Below are positions 6,893 to 15,513 of a stretch of 48,026 nt of DNA, in pieces. Source of the DNA: Nostoc sp. NMS7 (GTDB taxonomy: Bacteria; Cyanobacteriota; Cyanobacteriia; Cyanobacteriales; Nostocaceae); contig NZ_JABXKJ010000174.1 in assembly GCF_017115085.1 (NCBI RefSeq), forward strand, positions 1 to 48,026, given 5' to 3'. Numbering within the stretch: position 1 is the first letter of the stretch; each line of letters opens with the position of its first letter. Made by a program: the position numbers and the translations under genes. The notes under the pieces were generated by a model. It made no database searches and was not told where the DNA came from. It was given only the letters and a program-made list of their open reading frames with translations.

Positions 6893-8032
6893 ATGGCGAT
6901 CGCAGGATTAACAAATAAAGACCAAACCTTTAACTCCTTGGGTAGAGTTGAGGTGAAAGTTTTTAAGGGAACCAGAAAGCAGATTGGAACCACAAGGGAA
7001 GGAAAAGAATACGAGGGATACGGGAACGACTTGGGGAGTAAACTACGGATAACATCCGATAATCGACTTATCCGCACGATTTTAAATTCAAGTTATGGCC
7101 CGCCAGATGCCAACGGAGACTTCCTAACTGAAGAATTGCGGGTTTACTTCCCCTTTGACGAAGTGGAGAGAACCTTTGCTACTTCGATGTCTGCTTACAA
7201 GGGGTCGGGGTTAGAGATTCAGTGCGATCGCACCAACATCCTCAAAAAATGCGTGATGCTCCAAGACAGCAAAGGCCAATATCGACAGATTGTTGACTGT
7301 AATGCCCCATGTCCCATGCAGGGGAAACCGTTATCCATGAAGTGCGATCGCGGGTGCAATGCTGAGGGGCAATTGTTCTTTTATGTCAAAGAACTGCTGG
7401 ACAAGGACTTGATGATTGCTGGACGAATTGCACTGCACTCACTGGAAGATGTCAGTTATGTTGATGCGAAGTTGCGAGAATTCAAGGAAATGCTCGGAAC
7501 AATAACTAATTCCCCTTTCCCCTGCTGGTGGTATCGTCATAAAGTCCCGTTCATCCTGTCGCGTACCCAAGTTAAAATCAAAACCCCGGTGGTTGAGAAT
7601 AAGATGCGGACTGGGAAGAGGGCGGATAAAGTGGTTTGGGCGATCGCGCTGCAAGTCGATCCAGAATATATGGAGTTACGCCGAGCTTGGATGGAGCTTG
7701 AGGAGCGCAGCAGAAGACAGTTACCCGTGTCGCAATCGGTTGTCAAAGGCTTACTGCGTGGGGATACTTCCGTGATTGAAGATATTGATGCTATTGATGT
7801 AGAAGTTGTGGAAGTTCCTGCACAAGCTCATATTTTAGCTGCTGCGCCCCTGTGGATGGACTGGAAATCGCCGCAAGATGCGATCGCATGGGCAATTGAA
7901 AAATTACCATTGGTATCGGAAGATCAGTTATGGCAACAGTTTAACGATTTGGAGCCTATAAATGGTAAGAAGGCTCCTGCGTGGTTTTCCATGATTGAAA
8001 GTGTAGTGGCTCAACAAAAATATGCAGACTAG
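6893..8032 (+). CDS. recombination-directionality-factor-like zinc-binding protein
   Basis: A 379-aa product from ATG 6893. The layout resembles the phiC31 gp3-type directionality factor family (often labelled hydrolase or metal-binding protein): an N-terminal beta-rich part (SLGRVEVKVFKGTRKQIGTT), a central Cys cluster (CNAPCPMQGKPLSMKCDRGC), then GQLFFYVKELLD and PFILSRTQVKIKTPV. In that family the protein switches a serine integrase from integration to excision. No serine integrase is in this window, so the partner would lie elsewhere. The family call is from memory of the motif layout. Confidence 0.6.
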   Translation: MAIAGLTNKDQTFNSLGRVEVKVFKGTRKQIGTTREGKEYEGYGNDLGSKLRITSDNRLIRTILNSSYGPPDANGDFLTEELRVYFPFDEVERTFATSMSAYKGSGLEIQCDRTNILKKCVMLQDSKGQYRQIVDCNAPCPMQGKPLSMKCDRGCNAEGQLFFYVKELLDKDLMIAGRIALHSLEDVSYVDAKLREFKEMLGTITNSPFPCWWYRHKVPFILSRTQVKIKTPVVENKMRTGKRADKVVWAIALQVDPEYMELRRAWMELEERSRRQLPVSQSVVKGLLRGDTSVIEDIDAIDVEVVEVPAQAHILAAAPLWMDWKSPQDAIAWAIEKLPLVSEDQLWQQFNDLEPINGKKAPAWFSMIESVVAQQKYAD

Positions 8033-8045
8033 ATAGGATTTTCTT

Positions 8046-8418
8046 ATGACCGCACACATTCACATAGACTTAACTGGAACAAGTAGAAACCCACTGTTGA
8101 GTATTGCTCCCCTTGATATGTACATTGCAGTAGGGTTTGGGAAAGCTCAAATTCTCAAAGATGGCAAAATAATTTACGACGGGGAAGATGAGGAAGACGA
8201 AGCTGAGATTAAACAACTTTTGGAGTTTGAAGCGATCGCGCAATCTGAATCCACAACACAATTATCTATGCCATCTTAATGCTCCGCTTTGGAATGCAAC
8301 ATGGGAGAGGCATGACTGGTATTTATTTTTGAGGTCTGGGGATTGGAAAGTCATTGAGGAGAGTAATGGCAAGACGGGAATTTGGGTTTGTATTGAAGCA
8401 GGGGAGGGGTTTGCGTGA
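8046..8418 (+). pseudogene. frameshifted phage-type small protein
   Basis: The 5' frame (8046-8279) codes for MYIAVGFGKAQILKDGKIIY plus an acidic stretch, and stops early. The 3' part is in the +1 frame, ends at 8418 and has no credible start (PQHNYLCHLNAPLW, then GIWVCIEAGEGFA). Together they match the layout of a small phage protein family with a central DGxxIYDE segment and a C-terminal WVLIEKNxGFA-type ending. The frame changes near the HIP1 site at 8232-8240, so the gene seems split by a one-base indel. The 3' end overlaps the next gene's GTG start. Confidence 0.6.
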
Positions 8419-9098
8419 AAGAACGACCGCTACTCTTCAAGGGTGAAATGGTTCGGGCAATACTTGAGGGTAGGAAAACTCAAACGCGCAGAGTGCGATC
8501 GCTTGAAATTATCAACCAAAGCCCTGATAGCTTCAAGTTTGAAAGTTTATCAAGCGAGAAAATCAAAAAGGATTTAGTCGTCATTGCTAACTTCACCCAA
8601 TCTACTGGCAAATTACTACGTATTCCTTATATTCGTTGCCCCTACGGTAAACCACAGGATTTATTCTGGGTGCGGGAGACATGGCGGCAAGCACTCTCTG
8701 AAACTCACGAATGCTACGCCTACCGTGCCGACATGACTTATCAGTGCGGCAAGCCTATGCCGCCAAATGATTACAGTACAGTTGGGTGGAAACCTTCAAT
8801 TCACATGAAAAAGGCGATCGCACGTATTTGGTTGGAATGCACAAGTATTGGTGTGGAGAGATTGCAGGATATTACTGATGAGGGTGCGATCGCGGAAGGG
8901 GTAGAACGACATTCGTTGGACGAAAGCAAATGGCGATCGTACTTGTACCCTAAAGAACCTTGGGCTTACACTGTCAGCGCAAAAGAGAGTTTTGAATCCC
9001 TGTGGAAATCAATTAATGGTGTTGAGTCTTGGGATAAAAATGATTGGGTTTGGGTTGTGGGGATTAAAAAAATTACAAAAACAGGTGTTTCGTTATGA
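8415..9098 (+). CDS. ASCH-domain-like phage protein
   Basis: A 227-aa product from GTG 8415, overlapping the previous stop (GTGA). The N-terminus RPLLFKGEMVRAILEGRKTQ followed by TRRV is the signature of phage ASCH/PUA-like proteins, and the middle DLFWVRETWRQA fits the same family. ASCH folds bind RNA or modified bases; the exact role in phages is unsettled. It overlaps the DUF5131 gene by four bases (ATGA), and the two occur together in many phages. Confidence 0.8.
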   Translation: MKERPLLFKGEMVRAILEGRKTQTRRVRSLEIINQSPDSFKFESLSSEKIKKDLVVIANFTQSTGKLLRIPYIRCPYGKPQDLFWVRETWRQALSETHECYAYRADMTYQCGKPMPPNDYSTVGWKPSIHMKKAIARIWLECTSIGVERLQDITDEGAIAEGVERHSLDESKWRSYLYPKEPWAYTVSAKESFESLWKSINGVESWDKNDWVWVVGIKKITKTGVSL

Positions 9099-10072
9099 GT
9101 ACCAGCATCTCTTGGACGGATGAAACGTGGAATGCGATAACTGGATGCTCCCGTATCAGTGCTGGTTGTGCTAATTGTTACGCTGCTACAGCAGCAGCAT
9201 CCCCAAGGCTGCAACAATTCCCGCAATACCAGAAAGTTGCAGATTGGGATGGAACTGTAGAATTTGTAGAGTCGCAGCTACTCAAGCCACTTTCATGGAA
9301 GAAACCGAAGCGGATATTCGTCTGTTCGATGAGTGACTTGTTCCATGAAAATGTACCCGATGAATGGCGCGAGCGCATTTTTGCAGTTATGTCGTTATGT
9401 CAACAGCATACTTTTCAAGTTCTCACAAAGCGACCAGATAGGGCATTGGAATATTTTAACCAACAATCGCTTTGGGCTAAATGGTATGAAGCAGCTTCAT
9501 GCCATCTTTGGAGTGCCATTGGCGAGAAATTTGGAGGATTAATTAATCTCCAACAGCACTTTAATAAGCAATCTTTTCCCTTGCCTAATGTCTGGATTGG
9601 TACAAGCTGCGAGAATCAAGCGATGGCTGATAAGCGCATTCCTGTTTTGTTGCAAATTTCCGCAGCAGTTAGGTTTTTAAGTTGTGAGCCATTACTGGAT
9701 GAAGTTAATTTATCTCATTGGGTGGGGTGTAATTGCCCTGCTGATTGTTTTGGACAAGATCCACACAATATTTATTGTCCAAAATCCACAAACTTTGTTG
9801 GCAATCATTTATCTTGGGCGATCGTTGGTGGTGAAAGTGGCAAAGGTGCAAGAGAGTGCCATATTGATTGGGTGCGATCGCTTGTACAGCAATGCTTCAT
9901 TGGAGATGTTCCAGTGTTTGTGAAGCAGTTGGGCAGTAACCCTCTTGGGTCGTCACCATACATTGATGGTGTGGCTTGTGTAAATTATTTTGTCAAGCTG
10001 CGCGATAAGAAAGGTGGTGATATTTCAGAATTCCCAGAAGATTTACAAGTTAGGGAGTTCCCTGATGTTTAG
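9095..10072 (+). CDS. DUF5131 (phage Gp37/Gp68 family) protein
   Basis: A 325-aa product with the diagnostic start SISWTDETWNAITGCSRIS, then AGCANCYA. Three cysteines in the order C-x7-C-x2-C at about residues 18-29 resemble a radical-SAM-type iron-sulfur motif. Further family motifs are IFVCSMSDLFHENVP, FQVLTKRP, WIGTSCENQ and WAIVGGESG. The reaction is not established. The gene is coupled to its neighbours by four-base and eight-base overlaps, forming a compact set with the ASCH-like and ThyA-like genes. Confidence 0.9.
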   Translation: MSTSISWTDETWNAITGCSRISAGCANCYAATAAASPRLQQFPQYQKVADWDGTVEFVESQLLKPLSWKKPKRIFVCSMSDLFHENVPDEWRERIFAVMSLCQQHTFQVLTKRPDRALEYFNQQSLWAKWYEAASCHLWSAIGEKFGGLINLQQHFNKQSFPLPNVWIGTSCENQAMADKRIPVLLQISAAVRFLSCEPLLDEVNLSHWVGCNCPADCFGQDPHNIYCPKSTNFVGNHLSWAIVGGESGKGARECHIDWVRSLVQQCFIGDVPVFVKQLGSNPLGSSPYIDGVACVNYFVKLRDKKGGDISEFPEDLQVREFPDV

Positions 10073-11534
10073 TTATCAAGCGCAGCACAAGCCCAGCCAG
10101 TTAATTTATGGACAGGGACAAACAGCAGTAATTACCGGGTGGACAGTTAAAGAGGCGATCGCTAAACACCTACAACCCCAAGAGTACGCTGTAATTGGGC
10201 AGTTATACTCACCCACTCGTGGGGTAAACCTGCTGATTCGTAACTTATTATTAAATCCCCATGTGCGGTATTTGGTAGTACTTAATGCTACTAAAGAAGA
10301 TGATAATGCAGGTGCTGGAGAGTGCTTGCTAGACTTTTTTGATCAAGGATTTAAAAAAGGCGTATGCGACACTGGAAGCGAGTGTTGGGTAATTCGCTCC
10401 AAAATCAGAGGATATATTGATTTTGAAATCGATAGTAGTGCGCTGGAGACTTTGCAGGATTTTATAATTTATTATGAAGCTAAGTCAATAAATGATGCTA
10501 TCAGGATAGTTAAAGGCTGCTCTGGTTCAAAACTAAGCCCTTGGGGTCTGCCGATGGAATTCCCAATGCCTGTCCTACAGCCAACGGTTTTACCAGGGCC
10601 GCGCTATGGGCATCGAATTGAAGGTAAGACGATCGCCGAAACTTGGGTAAAAATTATCCACCGAATTAAGACAACGGGAGTAATCAGACCGAATAGCTAC
10701 GACGGGCAATGGCAAGAATTAATTGACTTGATGGCGATCGTTACCGATGAACCAGATAATTTTTATTTTCCAGAACCCAATTATCTCCCTATTGATCGCC
10801 CTTTCTTAGAGAAATATATCTCACAGATTTTAGAGGATGCGCCTATTACTGTGGGGGTCAAGTACACCTATGGACAACGATTGCGAAGTTGGTTTGGCTA
10901 TGACCAAATTGAGCAAGTGATTGAGAAGCTAGTTAACGAAATTGATGCTGCTAGTGCAGTGATGAGCTTGTGGGATGTGAAAGACCATCTTACAGGTAGC
11001 AGTCCTTGTCTTAATCACATTTGGTTGCGAGTGGTTGACAATCAATTATCCTTAACTGCAACCCTGAGAAGCAACGATATGTTCTCTGCTTGGCCTGCGA
11101 ATGCTTTTGGGTTGAGGGCTTTACAGCGATATATTAGGGATAAGATTTGTAGGCGCTCTGTATATAAATTGGCAATGGGGCCATTAATTACTGTTAGTCA
11201 ATCCGCTCATATATATGATGATACTTGGGATTCGGCGGAGTTTTTAATCAAAGAGCAGTATGCAGGCATGAAAAGAAAAATTGATTATCATGACCCTAGC
11301 GGAAACTTTTTGATTGAAATTATAGAAAATGAAATAGTTGTTAGCCAAACAACCCCTGGTAGTGGTGAAGTGGTGAATTGTTATTGCGATCGCAATCCCT
11401 TGAAATTAATTAGAGAAATCTGTGCAGCAACACCAGCAATCCGTGCAGCCCATGCCGGATACTTGGGTATGGAGCTACAGAAGGCGGAAAGTTGCTTGAA
11501 TACAGGGGTAAAATACATTCAGGATGCTCGTTGA
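10065..11534 (+). CDS. DUF4346-thymidylate synthase (ThyA-like) fusion
   Basis: A 489-aa product from ATG 10065, with a GGAG site eight bases upstream; the start overlaps the DUF5131 stop. Residues about 10-180 match DUF4346, related to MtrA of methyltetrahydromethanopterin methyltransferase (YAVIGQLYSPTRGVNLLIRN). The C-terminal half is ThyA-like: YGQRLRSWFG, the catalytic Pro-Cys in SPCLNHIWLRV near residue 313, and LSLTATLRSNDMFSAWPANA. It would make dTMP from dUMP using a methylene-folate. This fusion is typical of cyanobacteria; its place on a mobile element suggests support of element DNA synthesis. A diverged copy of its last 84 bases follows. Confidence 0.85.
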   Translation: MFSYQAQHKPSQLIYGQGQTAVITGWTVKEAIAKHLQPQEYAVIGQLYSPTRGVNLLIRNLLLNPHVRYLVVLNATKEDDNAGAGECLLDFFDQGFKKGVCDTGSECWVIRSKIRGYIDFEIDSSALETLQDFIIYYEAKSINDAIRIVKGCSGSKLSPWGLPMEFPMPVLQPTVLPGPRYGHRIEGKTIAETWVKIIHRIKTTGVIRPNSYDGQWQELIDLMAIVTDEPDNFYFPEPNYLPIDRPFLEKYISQILEDAPITVGVKYTYGQRLRSWFGYDQIEQVIEKLVNEIDAASAVMSLWDVKDHLTGSSPCLNHIWLRVVDNQLSLTATLRSNDMFSAWPANAFGLRALQRYIRDKICRRSVYKLAMGPLITVSQSAHIYDDTWDSAEFLIKEQYAGMKRKIDYHDPSGNFLIEIIENEIVVSQTTPGSGEVVNCYCDRNPLKLIREICAATPAIRAAHAGYLGMELQKAESCLNTGVKYIQDAR

Positions 11535-11569
11535 TCAGGCCACTGAGTTGCAGGTGGTCAAATCAAGAC

Positions 11570-11653
11570 CATGCCGGATACTTGGGGATGGAGTTACAAA
11601 AGGCTGAAAATGCTTTGAATACAGGATCGGAATACGTTCAGGATAGGGACTAA
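11570..11653 (+). pseudogene. diverged duplicate of the 3' end of the ThyA-like gene
   Basis: The 84 bases starting CATGCCGGATACTTGGGG repeat the last 84 bases of the ThyA-like gene (11451-11534), with about 20 differences. They translate as HAGYLGMELQKAENALNTGS and end in TAA. The divergence is too high for a recent local duplication. It looks like the tail of an older resident allele left behind when the present gene replaced it by recombination. Confidence 0.8.
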
Positions 11654-11749
11654 CAAAAACGATCGCACTTTTAGGTGATCGCATGGCCATCATAAAATTT
11701 CAGTGGGATGTTGTCAGCTACTGCAAAATAACTACCCAACTATTATCAC

Positions 11750-12268
11750 TCAAAAATCAGTTTTTGAGTAGTACTGACAACCTTCACAGGTTTCTCTTTC
11801 AGGCCTGATCGCACATCTCAAGTATGGCGATCGGGCATTGTTTTCACACGTCAAATCTCCAATAAAATTCTTGGACTGAATTAGCAAAATCTGCTCTGAG
11901 ATGCTAGTAATTGAGCAAGAGGCAATGCCTCTTAACATAGGCTCGTAACTTTCTGGCGGCAAATTTTCACATAGGGATAAAACCAAAGCCGTTGCTTTGT
12001 GTCGGGTCTGACCCGGTTGGTGGGCTATAAATGCGATGGCTGCTTGTACAAGCGCAGATTTTCGCAACTTTCTTTTTTTCCGCTTTTGTACAACTTTGTC
12101 AGCGTAAAAGTATCCACACATTAATTCTACAGGAATCAATAATAGTCGGATATCTAAATGAGATGGTATCCCTGCTGAAAATAAATCAAATGTAACGGCA
12201 GCGTTGAAAACTAAACTAAATGCGATTAAGCTATCAGTTATCCAATCCCATAACCAATTTAATTTCAT
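11750..12268 (-). CDS. membrane protein with DUF6464-like C-terminus
   Basis: A 172-aa product. Two hydrophobic segments lie at residues about 10-32 and 40-55 (LIAFSLVFNAAVTFDLF; IRLLLIPVELMCGYF), followed by a basic cytoplasmic start (KVVQKRKKRKLRKS). The C-terminus LRCAIRPERETCEGCQYY matches the ending of cyanobacterial DUF6464 proteins, with CxxC-type cysteines. Function unknown. It is the last gene of a minus-strand array of small genes. Confidence 0.75.
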   Translation of the reverse strand: MKLNWLWDWITDSLIAFSLVFNAAVTFDLFSAGIPSHLDIRLLLIPVELMCGYFYADKVVQKRKKRKLRKSALVQAAIAFIAHQPGQTRHKATALVLSLCENLPPESYEPMLRGIASCSITSISEQILLIQSKNFIGDLTCENNARSPYLRCAIRPERETCEGCQYYSKTDF

Positions 12269-12277
12269 AAAAATATC

Positions 12278-12493
12278 TTAATAATTAACTTTAAACCCTT
12301 TAGCTTCCAGAATTTTACCTACATCGCTACAAGCGGAAAGTACTCTTATCAACTGTTCATCATTTAAATTTTCAAGCCCAATCATCTGTGAATTGATAGT
12401 ACCTGCAATCGTAATCTCTCTAGTTGACTCAATGGGTTTATGAGGTCGAATTAATACAAATTCTCCGCTATCGTGTTGGATTGGTATACTCAT
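12278..12493 (-). CDS. small unknown protein, paralogue of 14309-14527
   Basis: A 71-aa product containing EFVLIRPHKPIESTREITIA and ending GKILEAKGFKVNY. About two thirds of its residues match the protein at 14309-14527, so the two arose by duplication within the small-gene array. No known domain. It lies four bases from its upstream neighbour, which suggests co-transcription. Confidence 0.75.
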   Translation of the reverse strand: MSIPIQHDSGEFVLIRPHKPIESTREITIAGTINSQMIGLENLNDEQLIRVLSACSDVGKILEAKGFKVNY

Positions 12494-12496
12494 AAT

Positions 12497-12730
12497 CTAA
12501 TTTGCATTTCCAATACTTTCTATTAACTTTAGTGGCGCGAATTCTTTAATAAATAAATCTTCCCTTGTTTCTACTTCTACCTTTGGATCTAAAACTTTTC
12601 TAGTCGTTATAAAAGAGCCGACAATATCTGTTACTTCCCAAATACTCTGGTCTGGTATTACTAACCATGTATATCTTTGCCCGATTTTAATATTTTCTTT
12701 CTCTTGAGCCGATATTCTTTTGAAAGCCAT
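12497..12730 (-). CDS. small unknown protein
   Basis: A 77-aa product (IKIGQRYTWLVIPDQSIWEV) with a predicted small beta fold. It is three bases upstream of the paralogue gene and probably in its operon. The spacer upstream holds a GCCCG-TCTCTC-CGGGC hairpin and a repeat fragment. Not recognised. Confidence 0.65.
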   Translation of the reverse strand: MAFKRISAQEKENIKIGQRYTWLVIPDQSIWEVTDIVGSFITTRKVLDPKVEVETREDLFIKEFAPLKLIESIGNAN

Positions 12731-12987
12731 AGCTATTCGGTAAACTACGTAATTAAGTTTTGATGCCCGTCTCTCCGGGCTGCCACACCACTCGCTTTTC
12801 TTTATGAATCCACAACAGGTGTCGAAGGGGAGCCGTTAATAGCGAATTACAGCTAAAGCCAACGCAATCCCTACACTTGCCAACAGTTTCAAGGATGGTC
12901 GGAAGAATTTAAGCACAAACAAAAAAACAAATGATTTGACGGGGCGTAGGCAGATATAGCTGCATAGTTTACCGCACTAGGCATCGC
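12731..12987. other. intergenic region with repeat fragments
   Basis: No gene seen. It holds a short hairpin (about 12767-12782) and, at 12961-12986, a copy of the GTAGTTTACCG...GGCATCGC repeat found at several other spacers. Confidence 0.5.
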
Positions 12988-13425
12988 TCAACTAAAAACA
13001 ATGTTTTCTTCTTCATCGTAAGCTAATACTAGCCCATGGATAAATTTTTGAGTTTTTGTACGCCAGTCGCCTATGTGCCCAGAATTGTCCTCGGCAGGAA
13101 GTAATGGTAAAACTTGCTCTAGCCTTCGAGCTATTTGTAGGCAATCCCGCCAACCTATTTCCCCTTCACAATCAGAGTGATGCAACAAAATTATTAATGG
13201 ATCTGGTTTAAATAGTTCCCATCGAATAGGCAAAGATTCATTGATTTGTTTCTTCATTTCTTCGTGGGGTACATACTTAATAGGATCTCCTACTTCTCCC
13301 TCTATCCAAAAACCTTCCATCAAACACAAAGGAGGGAACCCTGCAACTTGAGCTATTTTTGTCCTCCAAGTCATGAATGCAGTATATGAACCCTGCCAAC
13401 AATCGTGAGAAACACTCAACCCCAT
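12988..13425 (-). CDS. conserved phage/plasmid hypothetical protein
   Basis: A 145-aa product from Met at 13425 (GLSVSHDCWQGSYTAFMTWR). The segment FKPDPLIILLHHSDCEGEI, with its His-His-Ser-Asp-Cys core, and the ending IGDWRTKTQKFIHGLVLA belong to a family I associate with phages and actinobacterial and cyanobacterial plasmids. Its function is not known. The four upstream codons are less likely to be translated since MGLSVSH is the usual start. Confidence 0.75.
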   Translation of the reverse strand: MGLSVSHDCWQGSYTAFMTWRTKIAQVAGFPPLCLMEGFWIEGEVGDPIKYVPHEEMKKQINESLPIRWELFKPDPLIILLHHSDCEGEIGWRDCLQIARRLEQVLPLLPAEDNSGHIGDWRTKTQKFIHGLVLAYDEEENIVFS

Positions 13426-13592
13426 ATTTGTCTCCAAAATAATAATGGAACTAGTGCGGTGCCTGCGGCGGTAAACTACGCACCTACTAAACTATCACGA
13501 CTAAGGTATATAATCCCTTGATAAATAACAAATTGTATAGTGCGATGCCTACGGCGTTATCGGTGCGATCGCGCAAGCACTTGATATCACAT

Positions 13593-13784
13593 TTAGAACT
13601 TGAGGTCATCTTCAATTTTTTCAACTACATACTCAATAAAAAGATAAACAATGAAGCCCCAGAAAGCTAGAAATACAAAGCCCAATACCATCATTCCTGT
13701 CTGAAATAATTTAACTATCCCAAAAGGTGTTGCAAACAAAATTAATATTGGCAGTATTGTACTGCGAACGAAGTTTGGTTTCAT
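13593..13784 (-). CDS. small two-helix membrane protein
   Basis: A 63-aa product from ATG 13784. Two membrane segments are visible (STILPILILFATPFGIVKLF and MMVLGFVFLAFWGFIVYLFI) with an acidic C-terminus (VVEKIEDDLKF). Holin-like size and layout, but no evidence for that role. It stands alone between two repeat-bearing spacers. Confidence 0.7.
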   Translation of the reverse strand: MKPNFVRSTILPILILFATPFGIVKLFQTGMMVLGFVFLAFWGFIVYLFIEYVVEKIEDDLKF

Positions 13785-13835
13785 TTTCTCGCCTGATTTG
13801 TTGATTGTACCCAATTCAATAAAAGCGATCGCATT

Positions 13836-14288
13836 TTAAATTAACATAAATGGAATGTTTGCAGCATTTGCATATTGCTCACATTCAGCATTACCCAACA
13901 TCAAACATAAATTTCTATCTATCTTAGCCGCATAATCATATCCAGATGACTGTCGTGCGATCGCTAGTTCAATAATACCAGTACCAGGGCTTCTGTAAGT
14001 CCCAGACAGACTGTTAAACTTTTTCCACACATCATGAACGGCTACAATACCTCTCTCTCGGTTACAAAAATAACATTCTTTCCCACTTTGGTCAGGAGAA
14101 AAGTAAAGTTCTCTAACTTTGGGGAGTGCAGATAAAATTACTTCACTAGCTTTTGGTATTCTAGGCAGATCCATGTTCTCGTTTAAAATGCCTACAGCAT
14201 AATAACAATTATCAAAGCTATCTATCACCCTAGACAGCCTTTTGGGAACCAATATATCGCTGAGTTCAATAAACAATATCTTTTTCAT
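13836..14288 (-). CDS. degenerate HAD-like protein
   Basis: A 150-aa product. The start MKKILFIELSDILVPKRL is the HAD beta-strand and loop, but motif I reads ExS in place of the catalytic DxD. The central part (LPKVRELYFSPDQSGKE) aligns with the truncated HAD gene at 5396-5839. Motif IV is also eroded (LMLGNAECEQYA in place of MIGDRTEDEQSA). The protein therefore probably keeps the fold but not phosphatase activity. It may bind a partner or ligand; that is only inference. Confidence 0.7.
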   Translation of the reverse strand: MKKILFIELSDILVPKRLSRVIDSFDNCYYAVGILNENMDLPRIPKASEVILSALPKVRELYFSPDQSGKECYFCNRERGIVAVHDVWKKFNSLSGTYRSPGTGIIELAIARQSSGYDYAAKIDRNLCLMLGNAECEQYANAANIPFMLI

Positions 14289-14308
14289 AGTTACTGCGAT
14301 CGCGCAAA

Positions 14309-14527
14309 CTAATAATTAACCTTAAAACCTTTGGACTCAAGAATTTTACCCACATCACCACAAGCAGTGAGTACTGCTACCAATTGTTCGTCGGTCAAGA
14401 TATCAAGACCAACGCATTGAGAAACTTCAGTGCCGACAATCGTAATTTCTCTGGTTTCTTTAATAGGCTGATGGGGACGAATTAAGACGATTTCCCCGTT
14501 ACTGTGTTGGATTTCCTTGACAACCAT
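14309..14527 (-). CDS. small unknown protein, paralogue of 12278-12493
   Basis: A 72-aa product (EIVLIRPHQPIKETREITIV, ending GKILESKGFKVNY) closely similar to the protein at 12278-12493. It lies two bases after the stop of the 59-aa gene upstream and so is likely co-transcribed with it. Confidence 0.75.
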   Translation of the reverse strand: MVVKEIQHSNGEIVLIRPHQPIKETREITIVGTEVSQCVGLDILTDEQLVAVLTACGDVGKILESKGFKVNY

Positions 14528-14529
14528 TA

Positions 14530-14709
14530 TTATTTTGTCTCTTGGCGAACTTTCTTTTGTGCAAAATCATACCCAGCCATGATTGCATTAGAAAACCATC
14601 CAATCATGGTTTCTTCATCGGTTGCGATCGCGGGGTTCTCTTTTGCGATTTTCACAAATTCTTTAGCCCAAATTTGAGCATCTGCTGTCTCCGGTATTTG
14701 ATTATTCAT
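14530..14709 (-). CDS. 59-aa phage-type hypothetical protein
   Basis: ATG at 14707-14709, TAA at 14530-14532. The sequence contains ADAQIWAKEFVKIAKENPAI and DEETMIGWFSNAIMAGYDFA, the layout of a small family seen in many phages (WAKEF...TMxxWFANAIMAGYDF). HIP1 is read in frame as PAIAT. Function unknown. It is directly followed by the paralogue gene at 14527. Confidence 0.8.
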   Translation of the reverse strand: MNNQIPETADAQIWAKEFVKIAKENPAIATDEETMIGWFSNAIMAGYDFAQKKVRQETK

Positions 14710-14844
14710 AAGTCACAACGATAATAGTGCGATCGCATATAAAGAAAGCGCTGTTCTAACTAAAAGTAAAGGATCTAAAATTAAAGTGTTCCTCTGCATA
14801 CCCATGTCTGCCTCCAAAATAATATTGTATGGTGCGATCGCATC

Positions 14845-15129
14845 TCAAGTATCAGATATCATAATTTTTCCATCAGCATTTAGCCATCCTTGGCAGTTCC
14901 CACAAAAGTTGTTGATAATGTCGTTGGGATTGTAGCTAGTTTTGCCACAAACTGGGCAAGTTATAGAAGGTGGTGGGGTTAGTGCCTCTTTCAAGGCTTT
15001 CATCCCTCGAATAATCTCATCAATTAACTCAGATTCTTGCAAAGATGTAATTCTTTGGTAGTCAATTGCCCATCGTAAACGACAGCAAATGTTTAAGTAA
15101 ATATCTTCTAACCACGACCTAGTGTTCAT
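14845..15129 (-). CDS. small zinc-ribbon protein, phage-type
   Basis: A 94-aa product from Met at 15129. A C-terminal zinc ribbon is clear: CPVCGKTSYNPNDIINNFCG followed by NC, giving CxxC-x15-CxxC. The N-terminal part is helical (YLNICCRLRWAIDYQRITSL). The TSxNPNDI insertion between the two Cys pairs is a recurring phage small-protein pattern. It probably binds nucleic acid or protein through the ribbon; the role is unknown. Confidence 0.75.
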   Translation of the reverse strand: MNTRSWLEDIYLNICCRLRWAIDYQRITSLQESELIDEIIRGMKALKEALTPPPSITCPVCGKTSYNPNDIINNFCGNCQGWLNADGKIMISDT

Positions 15130-15197
15130 TAAATGCACCGCCTAATAAATATTAATTGTGGGTGCGAGGTGCGATCACAACATCAAGGGCACAACGC

Positions 15198-15482
15198 TTA
15201 CGCACTGTCCGTCGTAAACATCGCAGATAATTCAGGCATATACATCCATCCGATAACCTCTCCGGTTGTCTCAACTATCCCGTCGTGACACCAATCCCAT
15301 CCAACACAACGCCAAGTATCATCACCATTGGCATCACGATCATTGAACCCAATAGTTCTGAAAACTTCGTTATCTTCTGTAGGATGCCAGTCGTCTTTAT
15401 TTGCTCGTACCAACAATAAAAGCCAAGTTCCGTCTTGTGGTGGAGCGTTTTCTTCTAGTTTGATGAATGGGGTAATGTCCAT
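15198..15482 (-). CDS. small unknown phage-type protein
   Basis: A 94-aa product rich in Trp and Asp. It starts MDITPFIKLEENAPPQDGTW and ends near GEVIGWMYMPEL. The PPQDGTWLLLLV...GWMYMPEL frame resembles small phage proteins of the DUF551 type, only loosely. Single gene between spacers bearing HIP1. Confidence 0.7.
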   Translation of the reverse strand: MDITPFIKLEENAPPQDGTWLLLLVRANKDDWHPTEDNEVFRTIGFNDRDANGDDTWRCVGWDWCHDGIVETTGEVIGWMYMPELSAMFTTDSA

Positions 15483-15513
15483 ATTTTACAATTTAAAGTA
15501 TTGTGCGATCGCG

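Noticed and set aside
12757..12850. tRNA-like arm near GGTGTCGAAGGGG
   Set aside because: The stems do not pair and no D or anticodon arm is present.
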